Shown: piece after piece, positions 17,908-25,939 of the stretch
Layout of the letters: every line of letters starts with the position of its first letter
Position numbering within the stretch: position 1 is the first letter of the stretch
Origin: PALSA-505 sp036501145
Lineage (GTDB): Bacteria > Actinomycetota > Actinomycetes > Streptosporangiales > Streptosporangiaceae
Assembly: GCA_036501145.1 (NCBI GenBank)
Contig: DASYAV010000249.1
Coordinates: 1-64,000, forward strand
Direction of reading: 5' to 3'
DNA: 64,000 bases
Notes under the pieces: model-generated
Databases searched by the model: none
The model's input: only the letters and a program-made list of their open reading frames with translations
Told to the model about the DNA's origin: nothing
Translations under genes and position numbers: made by a program

Positions 17908-18882
17908 TCATGGTCCCAGCCGGACCCGGGCCGCCTGGCGGCGCTGCGGGTCGAGCGAGAGGATGGCCAGGCTCGGTTCGGCCTCGTCCCGTTGCGTCCT
18001 GGTGAACCGGGCGATCGCGGTGCCGATGATGGTGACCTCCGCGATGTGGTCCCTGCCGTGCTGCTGGGACGGGCACTCCCGCTCCCGGATCCGCATGCCC
18101 ATCTCCGAGATCACCACGCCGTCCGCGCCGCGGCCGCGCACGTCCCGCTCCAGCTGCTCGCGCGCGTCGTGCCGGGCGCTGTTGACCAGCTCGGTGTAGC
18201 CGGTCACCTCGGCGTTGCCCGCGCCCCAGCGGGTCTGGCCGGTGGTCAGCCAGTCGTCGTGCCTGGCCCCGATGGAGATGCCGAGCACCAGCCCGGCCGG
18301 CACCCAGCCGGTCGCGATCAGCTTGGTGAAGTCCTGGCCGGACAGGCTGGAGGTGAACGGCGCCCGCAGCGGCGGCGCGCCCGGCGCCCGCACCGCGGTG
18401 CCGATCGCCTTGAACTCCAGGCCGCCGGCCGGGAACGCCCCGATGGTGAGCCGCACCCCGACCACGCCGTGCCCGCCGAGCTCGGCGCATTCGGCCGTCA
18501 TCCGTCCGATCGCCTTGCGGCGGGCCTCGTACATCGTCTGCACCAGCGGGCCGAACGAGCCGTAGCCACCCTGGCCGGACACCTGGGTGACGCTGCGGTA
18601 CGGGGTGGCCCAGCCGCCGTAGCCCGCCCACGCGCCCGGGCAGCCGTACCCCCCGCTGTAGCCGACGTTGTATACCGCGGCGCCGAGCACCTGGCCGGCC
18701 GGCTCGAAGCCGGCGCCGCGGATGGCCGCGAACTCATCGGCGGTCAGCGCCGACCCCCAGGTGCCGCTGTGCCGGATCCCCGCCATCCGGGCCTCGGCCG
18801 CGGCGGGCAGCCCGTACCCGGACGGCTGCGGGCCGCCGGGCTCCGGTGGCTGGCCTGGGCCGGCTGGCCGGTCTGCGGTCAA
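17908..18882 (-). CDS. Double YbjQ domain protein, paralogue
   Basis: This 324-aa protein is related to the downstream gene and also has two YbjQ-like units (about 40-165 and 175-305). The first unit has a Gly/Tyr-rich insertion (NVGYSGGYGCPGAWAGYGG) where the partner has a short loop. Shared markers are FTSSLSGQDFTKLIATGWVPAGLVLG, EARRKAIGRM, HGVVGVRL, GADGVVISEMGMRI and the FKAIGTAVR/IIGTAIARF ends. The Pro-rich N-terminus is probably unstructured. No signal peptide or membrane helix. Function is unknown; four linked YbjQ modules in two genes suggest assembly into a mixed oligomer (inference). Confidence 0.78.
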   Translation of the reverse strand: MTADRPAGPGQPPEPGGPQPSGYGLPAAAEARMAGIRHSGTWGSALTADEFAAIRGAGFEPAGQVLGAAVYNVGYSGGYGCPGAWAGYGGWATPYRSVTQVSGQGGYGSFGPLVQTMYEARRKAIGRMTAECAELGGHGVVGVRLTIGAFPAGGLEFKAIGTAVRAPGAPPLRAPFTSSLSGQDFTKLIATGWVPAGLVLGISIGARHDDWLTTGQTRWGAGNAEVTGYTELVNSARHDAREQLERDVRGRGADGVVISEMGMRIRERECPSQQHGRDHIAEVTIIGTAIARFTRTQRDEAEPSLAILSLDPQRRQAARVRLGP

Positions 18883-18932
18883 GGCACGCCCCTTTCCTGC
18901 TGCGGCTTCTGCTGCGGCCAGATTAGCCGGGA

Positions 18933-19148
18933 TTAATCATTGTCACCGTCGGCGGCGTCCCATTCCCGGTTGCGTTCTTTGACGGTGTCCAGCGCGTGCT
19001 CGGCCGCCTCCCGGGTGGGATAGGGCCCGAGCCGGTCCTTGCCCGGGCAGTTGCCGTCTTCGCCTTCAACCGTCTGGTGCCGGACGCAGAAGTACCAGCG
19101 TCCGGTGCCCGGGGCCGCTCCCCCGGCAGAACTCTGCTGTGCGTTCAT
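18933..19148 (-). CDS. Small SPOR-like conserved protein
   Basis: This 71-aa protein has RWYFCVRHQTVE, a CPGKDRLGPYPTREAAEHALDTVKERN core and an acidic tail. The GPYPTREAAEHAL segment is typical of the small SPOR-like proteins conserved beside map in actinobacteria. Two cysteines (CVRH and NCPG) could bind a metal or pair. It starts only 20 bp from the divergent map gene, so the two promoters must overlap. Function is unknown. Confidence 0.72.
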   Translation of the reverse strand: MNAQQSSAGGAAPGTGRWYFCVRHQTVEGEDGNCPGKDRLGPYPTREAAEHALDTVKERNREWDAADGDND

Positions 19149-19154
19149 GCCGAT

Positions 19155-19160
19155 TAGAAT
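19155..19160 (+). promoter_or_regulatory. -10 element for a probable leaderless map transcript
   Basis: TAGAAT lies 8 bases before the map ATG (19169), putting the expected transcription start on or next to the A of the start codon. There is no Shine-Dalgarno sequence in between. This pattern fits leaderless mRNA, which is common in actinobacteria. No clear -35 box is seen, and the site overlaps the 5' end of the divergent SPOR gene. Confidence 0.6.
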
Positions 19161-19168
19161 CCCATTAC

Positions 19169-20017
19169 ATGACCACTGCGCTCCAGCCCGGCCGGCTTTC
19201 CCCCACCCGCCAGGCCCCGGCCAGCATCCCGCGGCCGGAGTACGTGGGCAAGAAACGGCCCACTCTCGGCGAGCCGGACGTCAAAGACGCCGGCACCATC
19301 GAGCGGATGCGGCTGGCGGGCAAGATCGCCGCCCAGGCGCTGGCCGAGGTGGGCCGGCACGTGGCGCCCGGCGTCACCACCGACGAGCTGGACCGGGTCG
19401 GGCACGAGTTCCTGGTGGCACACGGCGCCTACCCCAGCACGCTCGGCTACCGCGGTTACCCGAAGTCGCTGTGCACCTCGCTGAACGAGGTGATCTGCCA
19501 CGGCATCCCGGACGACACCGTGATCGGCGACGGCGACATCGTGAACGTGGACATCACCGGCTACATCGGCGGGGTGCACGGCGACACGAACGCGACGTTC
19601 CTGGCCGGCGACGTGGACGAGGAGTCCCGGCTGCTGGTCGAGCGGACCCACGAGGCGATGATGCGGGGCATCCGGGTGGTCGCGCCCGGCCGGGCGCTGA
19701 ACGCCATCGGCCGGGTGATCGAGTCCTACGCCCGGCGGTTCGGCTACGGCGTGGTCCGCGACTTCACCGGCCACGGCATCGGCACCACGTTCCACTCCGG
19801 GCTGGTGGTCCCGCACTACGACGACCCGGACACCGACGTGGTGATGGAGCCGGGCATGACGTTCACCATCGAGCCGATGCTCACCCTCGGCACGATCAGC
19901 TACGACGTCTGGCCGGACGGCTGGACCGCGGTGACCAAGGACCGCAAGCGGACCGCCCAGTTCGAGCACACCGTGCTGGTCACCGACGAGGGCCACGAAA
20001 TCCTCACGCTGCCGTAG
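19169..20017 (+). CDS. map: Methionine aminopeptidase, type I
   Basis: This 282-aa dinuclear metalloprotease removes the N-terminal Met from nascent proteins. Metal ligands are all present: Asp in VNVDITGY, Asp in HGDTNATF, His in FTGHGIGTTFH, Glu in FTIEPML and Glu in QFEHTVLV; the substrate His is in NEVICHGIP. The ~40-residue Pro-rich N-terminal extension (PRPEYVGKKRP) marks the actinobacterial type Ic enzyme. The start at 19169 lacks an RBS but fits leaderless initiation from the TAGAAT box. Confidence 0.94.
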   Translation: MTTALQPGRLSPTRQAPASIPRPEYVGKKRPTLGEPDVKDAGTIERMRLAGKIAAQALAEVGRHVAPGVTTDELDRVGHEFLVAHGAYPSTLGYRGYPKSLCTSLNEVICHGIPDDTVIGDGDIVNVDITGYIGGVHGDTNATFLAGDVDEESRLLVERTHEAMMRGIRVVAPGRALNAIGRVIESYARRFGYGVVRDFTGHGIGTTFHSGLVVPHYDDPDTDVVMEPGMTFTIEPMLTLGTISYDVWPDGWTAVTKDRKRTAQFEHTVLVTDEGHEILTLP

Positions 20018-20034
20018 CCGGACCGTCCCGGCGG

Positions 20035-20940
20035 TCAGGGCCGGGGCTTGCGGACCACGTACCAGCCGGCCCGGTCGAAGCCGGTTACCTCGGCGCCGGC
20101 CGCCAGCAGGCCGCCGAGCACCTGCCGCAGCGCTGCCCGCCAGGCGCGCGCGTGCGGGCCGGCCTCCAGCCGCATCGCCTCGATGTCCGGCGGCACCCGG
20201 ATCAGCAGCGTGTCACCCTTCGGGCCGCGCGGCCCGGCGATGACCGGCATGCCGCCGTCGTCGGCGTCCAGCGCCACCGTGACGCCGTCGGCGCGCAGCG
20301 CGGCGGCGTCGGCCAGGGCGTGCCGGCCAGCGCAGGCCCGCTCCACGGCCGGGTCGGCCAGCCGCCACTCCACCAGCAGCCGGTCGCTGTCGTCGTCGCC
20401 ATTGATCTGGTCGTTCATCTTCCCGTAGAAGTCCGGCAGGTAGCTGTGCGGCCGGCCGGCCAGCTTGGCCAGGTTGAAGTACGCGTTCCGGCAGACCAGC
20501 GGGTCGAACGTCCAGGTGATGGCGGAGATGCCGCGGTCCAGCGCCCAGGCCCGCTGGTGCACCTTGAGCGCGAAGCCGACGTTGCGGCCGCGCATGCTGG
20601 CGACCACCCCGGCCACGTGAGAGTGCATGGCCTGCCCGGTCGGCTCGGCGAAGAAGCCGACGCAGGCGCCGACCATCTCGCCGTCCCGGTAGGCGCCGGC
20701 CACGTAGTTCCCGGCGTGCGAGAGCGCCCGCAGGAACTCGGTGGTGATCGGGGGGTTCGTGGGGTCGGGGTGCCAGATCTGCCCGTACAGCTCGAAGACC
20801 TGCTGCAGGTCGGGGATCTCGGTGAGGCCGCGGATCTGCACGCCGCTGGCGGCCGCCGCGCGCCCGGCCGCGAGTGTCGCGGTATCCCGGCAGCGGGCAG
20901 CTGAGGCCGTGGTCGCCTGTTCGGTCACATCGCCCAGCAT
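20035..20940 (-). CDS. GNAT-superfamily acyltransferase, COG3375-like
   Basis: This 301-aa protein has an N-terminal GNAT fold (about residues 30-175). A strand pair with YVAGAYRDGEMVGACVGFF leads to the acyl-CoA loop region HVAGVVASMRGRNVGFALKVHQR, followed by ITWTFDPLVCRNAYFNLAKLAG. The C-terminal half has another alpha/beta domain (VEWRLAD ... LIRVPPDI) and ends with WYVVRKP. This large GNAT type is often encoded near NSAR/OSBS racemases, where a GNAT supplies succinyl-CoA:D-amino-acid N-succinyltransferase activity (known pathway; membership inferred). It is divergent from PucR-1 and 11.9 kb from the racemase gene. The start could also be GTG 20928. Confidence 0.72.
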   Translation of the reverse strand: MLGDVTEQATTASAARCRDTATLAAGRAAAASGVQIRGLTEIPDLQQVFELYGQIWHPDPTNPPITTEFLRALSHAGNYVAGAYRDGEMVGACVGFFAEPTGQAMHSHVAGVVASMRGRNVGFALKVHQRAWALDRGISAITWTFDPLVCRNAYFNLAKLAGRPHSYLPDFYGKMNDQINGDDDSDRLLVEWRLADPAVERACAGRHALADAAALRADGVTVALDADDGGMPVIAGPRGPKGDTLLIRVPPDIEAMRLEAGPHARAWRAALRQVLGGLLAAGAEVTGFDRAGWYVVRKPRP

Positions 20941-21144
20941 GCGGGTCAGCGCACCGCCGGTCTTTGTGTGCGACACCGATCTGCCGGGGCCGGTTTCGTC
21001 CTGACCGACGAGCGCGGCCGGCCCCGGCTGGCCGGCGATGGCGGCCCGATGCGGCCGTCCGGCACCGGGGACCGGGCCGCGCAGGCGCCACGCCCAGGCG
21101 GATTCCAGCCTGCGGACCAGGCGAAACTCCCCTAGGCTGGTCAG

Positions 21145-23028
21145 GTGGCCGGTCACGAGGTGAGCCAGCCGCGGGAGCGGCTGCAGCGCCTGGTCGACGA
21201 ACTGGGCAGCACCCTGCTGCGGGTAATCCATGCCCCCGGGCCGCTGGACGCCGAGGTGACCGGCATCGCCATCTACGACCCGCACGACGACCTGCTGGTC
21301 GCGCCGGGTGAGCTGGTGCTCGGGGTCGGGATCGGGGACGGTGCGCAGACCGCGGCGCTGGTCGAGCGGCTGGCCGCGCTGCAGGTCTCCGCGCTGGTGA
21401 TCAAGACCAGGGGCGAGCCGGGTGCGGACTGCGCGGCCAGCGCCCGCGCGCACGGGGTGCCGCTGCTCGGCCTAACCCCGGCCGCGTCCTGGTTCCAGGT
21501 CGCCGAGCTGCTGCGGACGCTGCTCGCCAGCCCCGCAGCGCCGGGCGACGTGGACCTGGCCGGCAGCCCCGCCGGTGACCTGTTCGCCTTCGCCAATGCG
21601 GTGAGCGAGCTGATGGACGCGCCGGTGACGATCGAGGACCGGGCCTCCCGGGTGGTCGCGTTCTCCGGCCGCCAGGACGAGGCGGACGCGGCCCGGGTGA
21701 GCACGATCCTGGGCCGCCAGGTGCCGCCGGAGTACCGGCGGATGCTCGACGAGCGCGGGGTCTTCGGGAAGCTGTACCGGACCGGGGACCCGGTGTACGT
21801 GCCGAGCCTGGCACCGGGCATGCTGCCCCGGCTCGCGGTGGGCGTGCGGGCCGGCGCCGAGGTGCTCGGCTCGCTGTGGGTGGCGGTCACCGGCCAGCCG
21901 TCCGCGGACCGGGTGCAGGCGCTGGCCGACGCGGCGGGCGTGGCGGCGCTGCACATGCTGCACGAGCGGAACTCCGCCGACCTGCGCCGGCGGCTGGGCA
22001 CCGAGCTGCTGCAGTCGGTACTGGAGGGCGGCCCGGCGGCGGCCGAGGCCGCGGCCCGCCTCGGCCTGCCCGGCGGCGGGCTGTGCGTGCTGGCCTGCCA
22101 GCCGCTCGGCCGCCCGGGAACCGCGCTGGAGGCGTCCACCGACCGACTCAGCGACGCGCTGGCGCTGCACCTGGGCGCCATTCACGCCGGCGCCGCGGTG
22201 GCCCGGGTCGGCCGCCTGGTCTACGCGGTGCTGCCCGGGCAACGCGAGCCGGAGCAGGCGGCCCGGCGGATCCAGTCGGTCGCGTCCAGCTTCGCGTCGC
22301 TCACCGGGAAGCGGGACCCGGTGGCGGCCGGCATCGCCGGCCCGGCCCGGTCGCTGCAGGACCTGCCCAGGACCCGGCTGGAGGCCGAGCGGGCGCTGCG
22401 GGCGGCCAGGCGCGGGCGGCCGGGCCACCGGGTGGCCTGGTATGACGACATCTACCTGGAGACGCTGCTGGACCGGCTCGGCGACCTGCTCGCCAGCGAT
22501 GACGACGTGCCCCGCGGACCGGTCGCCCGGCTGCGCGACTACGACGCGGGCAACGGGACCGACCTGACCGCGTCGCTGCGCGCCTACCTGGAGGCGTTCG
22601 GTGACATCGGGCGCGGCGCGGCCACCATGCACGTGCACCCGAACACCTTCCGCTACCGGATCCGCCGGGTACGCGAGGTCAGCGGCATCGACCTGGCCGA
22701 CCCGCGGGCCCGGCTGGCCGCGCTCGTGCAGCTCAGCGTGCTGCACAAGGACGGCTTACCCGCCCGGGCGCGGGCCACGGGGTGGCCCGCTTCAGCGCTC
22801 CTTCGCCGACAGCCGCAGCTTGTACCGGAAGAAGCGCACCGCACCGTCCGCGTCCCTGATGAAGTCGCCCACCGGGAAGGCCGGCCGGTCCGCCGCGGCG
22901 ACCGTGTCGGGCCCGGTGAGCACCAGCCGCTCCGGCTCGTTCTCGAACGTGCTGCGGACGGCGTCGGCGACCTCACCCCAGTCGGCGCGCAGCCGCAGCG
23001 TCACGGCCAGCCCGTCCCCGTCCGGTGA
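21145..23028 (+). CDS. PucR/CdaR-family transcriptional regulator (PucR-1)
   Basis: The recognisable part is about 540 residues. An N-terminal PucR-like sensor (DPHDDLLVAPGELVLGVGI) is followed by a GAF-like middle (MDAPVTIEDRASRVVAFSGRQDEAD), a CdaR GGDEF-like domain (about 280-420) and the C-terminal HTH HPNTFRYRIRRVREVSGIDL. PucR proteins activate catabolic genes for nitrogen compounds. It is about full-length paralogous to the regulator at 27777-29498. Homology stops near 22780, but the frame runs 237 bp into the convergent serine hydrolase gene. The last ~80 residues are Arg/Pro/Gly-rich antisense sequence and look like read-through rather than a domain. The start codon is GTG; it faces the GNAT gene, a likely target. 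Confidence 0.85.
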   Translation: MAGHEVSQPRERLQRLVDELGSTLLRVIHAPGPLDAEVTGIAIYDPHDDLLVAPGELVLGVGIGDGAQTAALVERLAALQVSALVIKTRGEPGADCAASARAHGVPLLGLTPAASWFQVAELLRTLLASPAAPGDVDLAGSPAGDLFAFANAVSELMDAPVTIEDRASRVVAFSGRQDEADAARVSTILGRQVPPEYRRMLDERGVFGKLYRTGDPVYVPSLAPGMLPRLAVGVRAGAEVLGSLWVAVTGQPSADRVQALADAAGVAALHMLHERNSADLRRRLGTELLQSVLEGGPAAAEAAARLGLPGGGLCVLACQPLGRPGTALEASTDRLSDALALHLGAIHAGAAVARVGRLVYAVLPGQREPEQAARRIQSVASSFASLTGKRDPVAAGIAGPARSLQDLPRTRLEAERALRAARRGRPGHRVAWYDDIYLETLLDRLGDLLASDDDVPRGPVARLRDYDAGNGTDLTASLRAYLEAFGDIGRGAATMHVHPNTFRYRIRRVREVSGIDLADPRARLAALVQLSVLHKDGLPARARATGWPASALLRRQPQLVPEEAHRTVRVPDEVAHREGRPVRRGDRVGPGEHQPLRLVLERAADGVGDLTPVGAQPQRHGQPVPVR

Positions 23029-24162
23029 CACGTCCAGATCCCACTCCCCCGCGCGGTAACGGCCGGCGTATTCGGCGGCCAGCGCCGGGTCCATGGCCCG
23101 CGGCGGCGGTGCCAGAGGCTGCCCCTGGCCGGTGAGCCGCTCGAGCACGTGCTCGAGGACCTCCCGGCCCACCGTGCCGCCGCCGGCCGCGTTGGTCAGC
23201 GTGGTGACCGCCAGATTGTGCGAGGGGACCAGGGCGAACGCCGACACGTGCAGGTTGGACACGTTCCCGCCGTGCTCGACGAGGTCCAGGCCGCCGTAGC
23301 GGCGCAGCAGCCACGACACCCCGACCCCGTCCAGCGGGCCGGTGGCGGCTACCCGCTGCCGCCGCATGAGCATCCGGGTGCCGGTGCTGACCGGCGGCGT
23401 TCCCGGGCAGCTGCCGTCGAGCTGGAACCGGGCGTAGCGGAGCTGGTCGGCGGCGGTGCTGATCACCCCGCCGGCCGGGGCGATCCAGCGCTGCAGCGGC
23501 CACTGTGGCACCGGCTGCGGGCCGTCCGGGCCGGGTGCGTGGCCGACGGCAACCCGGCGGGTGGCCACCTCCCACGGGAAGTACCAGGTGCTGGCCAGGC
23601 CGAGCGGGTCGAGGACCAGGCGCCGGGCCGCGGTCTCAAACGGCTCGCCGGCCAGCGTGGCCAGCAGGTGCCCGGCCACCACGAACGAGGTGTTGTTGTA
23701 GGACATCAGCTCGCCGGGCGGGGTGATCTGCCCGGCCTTGCCGAGCAGGTCGGGCAGCGCCGCGGCGAGCGCGTCGTCGCCCCAGCCGCCCTCGGTTTCC
23801 ACGTCGCCGGTCCACCCGGCGGTGTGGTCGAGAAGCTGGCCCACGGTCACCGCGGCACGCGCCGCCTCGCCGGTGACGGGCAGCCCGGGCAGATGGCTGG
23901 TGAGCCGGTCGTCCAGCCGGACCTTGCCCTGGTCGGCCAGCGCCATCAGGGCGGTCGCCGTCACCGTCTTCGACGTCGAGCCGATGAGGAACAGGGTGCC
24001 CGGCGTCACCGGCAGCGGGTCGGTCACGCTGGTCACGCCGTGGCAGGCGAAGTATTCGCCGCCATTGTGCAGGACGCCCACCGCGGCACCGGGCACGTCA
24101 TGCTCGGCGCAGCTGCTGGCCAGCAACCCGGGCAGGCTGGATTCCAGGGGTGCAGAGGTCAC
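22792..24162 (-). CDS. Beta-lactamase-fold serine hydrolase (class C / D-aminopeptidase-like)
   Basis: About 456 aa. The serine-reactive fold has SxxK in LIGSTSKTVTA, the Tyr motif in SYNNTSFVVAG (YxN) and the third motif EHGGN, the pattern of class C beta-lactamases, DD-peptidases and D-aminopeptidases. A lipocalin-like C-terminal domain (about 370-456) is usual for the D-aminopeptidase and esterase branch. No signal peptide is apparent, so it may act on imported D-residue peptides or amides (inference). The exact start is uncertain; GTG codons at 24162, 24168 and 24171 are all possible with poor ribosome binding sites. Its 3' end overlaps PucR-1 on the other strand, and it is divergent from the deacylase gene. 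Confidence 0.82.
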   Translation of the reverse strand: MTSAPLESSLPGLLASSCAEHDVPGAAVGVLHNGGEYFACHGVTSVTDPLPVTPGTLFLIGSTSKTVTATALMALADQGKVRLDDRLTSHLPGLPVTGEAARAAVTVGQLLDHTAGWTGDVETEGGWGDDALAAALPDLLGKAGQITPPGELMSYNNTSFVVAGHLLATLAGEPFETAARRLVLDPLGLASTWYFPWEVATRRVAVGHAPGPDGPQPVPQWPLQRWIAPAGGVISTAADQLRYARFQLDGSCPGTPPVSTGTRMLMRRQRVAATGPLDGVGVSWLLRRYGGLDLVEHGGNVSNLHVSAFALVPSHNLAVTTLTNAAGGGTVGREVLEHVLERLTGQGQPLAPPPRAMDPALAAEYAGRYRAGEWDLDVSPDGDGLAVTLRLRADWGEVADAVRSTFENEPERLVLTGPDTVAAADRPAFPVGDFIRDADGAVRFFRYKLRLSAKER

Positions 24163-24279
24163 GGTCACCACGATCGCGTACCGGGCCGGGACATGGCCTG
24201 TGCGGGGGGATGAATCCGTGCCGCGGATTTCGGACCGCCGCACAACCTGCGCCGGCGCCGATCGGGGCAGACTGCCGGC

Positions 24280-25875
24280 ATGCCCGTTTCCCTAGTCATC
24301 CGCGGCGGGACGGTGTACGACGGCCTGGGCGGTCCCGGCAGGACGGCCGACCTGGCCATCGACGGCGACCGGATCGCAGCCGTCGGCGCCGTGCCGGACA
24401 CCGACGGCGTGCGGCAGATCGACGCCACCGGGCTGGCCGTCGCCCCCGGCTTCATCAACATCCTCAGCCACGCTTGGGGGACGCTGCAGGTCGAACCGCA
24501 GGGCCCCTCCGATCTGCTGCAGGGCGTCACCACGGAGATCTTCGGCGAAGGGCTGTCGCTCGGCCCCAGCAACGACGACGTGCAGCGCGCTATCGCCGCC
24601 GAGCGCGAGGACGGCCAGCGGATGGACTTCGCCCGGCTGTCCGAGGGCCTGGACTACCTGGAAAGCCGCGGCGTGGCACCGAACGTGGCGAGCTTCGTCG
24701 GCGGGCACAACCTGCGGATCATCGGCGGCGGGCTGTCCGACGGGCCACTGTCCGCGCAGGCGCTGGACCGGCTGCGCGGCATCCTCGACGAGGAGATGGC
24801 CGACGGCGCGCTCGGCATCGGCACCGCCCTGATCTACCCGCCGGGCAGCTTCGCCAGCACCGCCGAACTGGTGGCGCTGAGCGAGGTCGTGGCCCGGCAC
24901 GACGGGCTGTACATCTCGCACATGCGCTCTGAGGCGGACCAGTTCCTGGAGTGTCTGGAGGAGCTCATCGAGATCGGCCGCCGGGCCGGCGTGCGCACCG
25001 AGGTGTACCACCTCAAGGCGGCCGGCCGGGCGAACTGGCCGAAGATGAGCGCGGCCATCGAGCGGATCGAGGCGGCCCGCGCGGCCGGGCAGGCCACCGG
25101 GGCCAACATGTACCCCTACACCGCGGGCGGCACCGCACTGTCCTCGGCGATTCCGCCGCCGTACCACGACGGGGGGCCCGCCGCCCTGGCCGCCCGGCTG
25201 GCCGACCCGGCCAGGCGGGCCGCGATGGCCCGCGACATCGCCGAGCCGTCAGACGCATGGGAAAACCTGTACCTGGCCGCGGGCGGCGGCCAGAGCATCA
25301 TGCTCACCTCGGGCAGCGAGCCTGATGAGCGGCTGGACGGCCGCTGGCTGGCCGATGTCGCGGCCGAACGCGGCCGCAGCGATATCGACACGCTGCTCGA
25401 CGTGGCGGCGGCCAGCCCGGCCATGAGCGCCATGTATTTCATGATCGACGAGAACAACCTGCAGCTGGGGCTGCGCCAGCCCTGGGTGTCGATCGGCTCC
25501 GACGCCGGGGCGGCCGCCACCCGGCCGCCGTGGACCGACCGGCCCATCCACCCGCGAACCTACGGCACCTATGCCCGGGTACTCGGTCACTACTGCCGGG
25601 AGCTCGGGCTGTTCCCGCTGGCCGAGGCGGTGCGCCGGATGACCAGCCTGCCCGCGGACACGTTGCGGCTGCCCGGGCGGGGCAGGCTCACCCCCGGCGC
25701 GTTCGCCGACGTCGCCGTGTTCGACCCCGCCACCGTCATCGACCACGCCAGTTACGACCAGCCGCACGTCTACGCGGCTGGCGTCCGCCATGTCATCGTC
25801 AACGGCCAGCCGGCCGTGCTGGACGGCGAGCTCACCGGAGCGCTGCCCGGGCGGCGGCTGCGCCGCGGGGCCTGA
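24280..25875 (+). CDS. N-acyl-D-amino-acid deacylase (amidohydrolase superfamily)
   Basis: This 531-aa enzyme matches the D-aminoacylase family, which hydrolyses N-acyl-D-amino acids to free D-amino acids. Family segments are LVIRGGTVYDGLGGPGRTADLAIDGDRI, VAPGFIN, a central YISHMRSEADQFLECLEELIEIGR with metal-binding His, VYHLKAAG with Lys/His ligands, and WVSIGSDAGA with the catalytic Asp. It ends with GRLTPGAFADVAVFDP. The usual first metal motif HxH after PGF reads INILSHAWG here, so one His is replaced, as in one known branch of the family. ATG start without a strong RBS. Followed 65 bp later by a peptide-binding lipoprotein gene on the same strand. Confidence 0.87.
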   Translation: MPVSLVIRGGTVYDGLGGPGRTADLAIDGDRIAAVGAVPDTDGVRQIDATGLAVAPGFINILSHAWGTLQVEPQGPSDLLQGVTTEIFGEGLSLGPSNDDVQRAIAAEREDGQRMDFARLSEGLDYLESRGVAPNVASFVGGHNLRIIGGGLSDGPLSAQALDRLRGILDEEMADGALGIGTALIYPPGSFASTAELVALSEVVARHDGLYISHMRSEADQFLECLEELIEIGRRAGVRTEVYHLKAAGRANWPKMSAAIERIEAARAAGQATGANMYPYTAGGTALSSAIPPPYHDGGPAALAARLADPARRAAMARDIAEPSDAWENLYLAAGGGQSIMLTSGSEPDERLDGRWLADVAAERGRSDIDTLLDVAAASPAMSAMYFMIDENNLQLGLRQPWVSIGSDAGAAATRPPWTDRPIHPRTYGTYARVLGHYCRELGLFPLAEAVRRMTSLPADTLRLPGRGRLTPGAFADVAVFDPATVIDHASYDQPHVYAAGVRHVIVNGQPAVLDGELTGALPGRRLRRGA

Positions 25876-25939
25876 CCCGTGGGCACGAGCCGGCGGTGGC
25901 CCCATAAACAGCAATCACCATGACGCGGAAGGAATCCCC

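Noticed and set aside
22780..23028. C-terminal tail of PucR-1 as a new domain
   Set aside because: The tail is the antisense of the hydrolase gene and is absent in the paralogue, so read-through is simpler.
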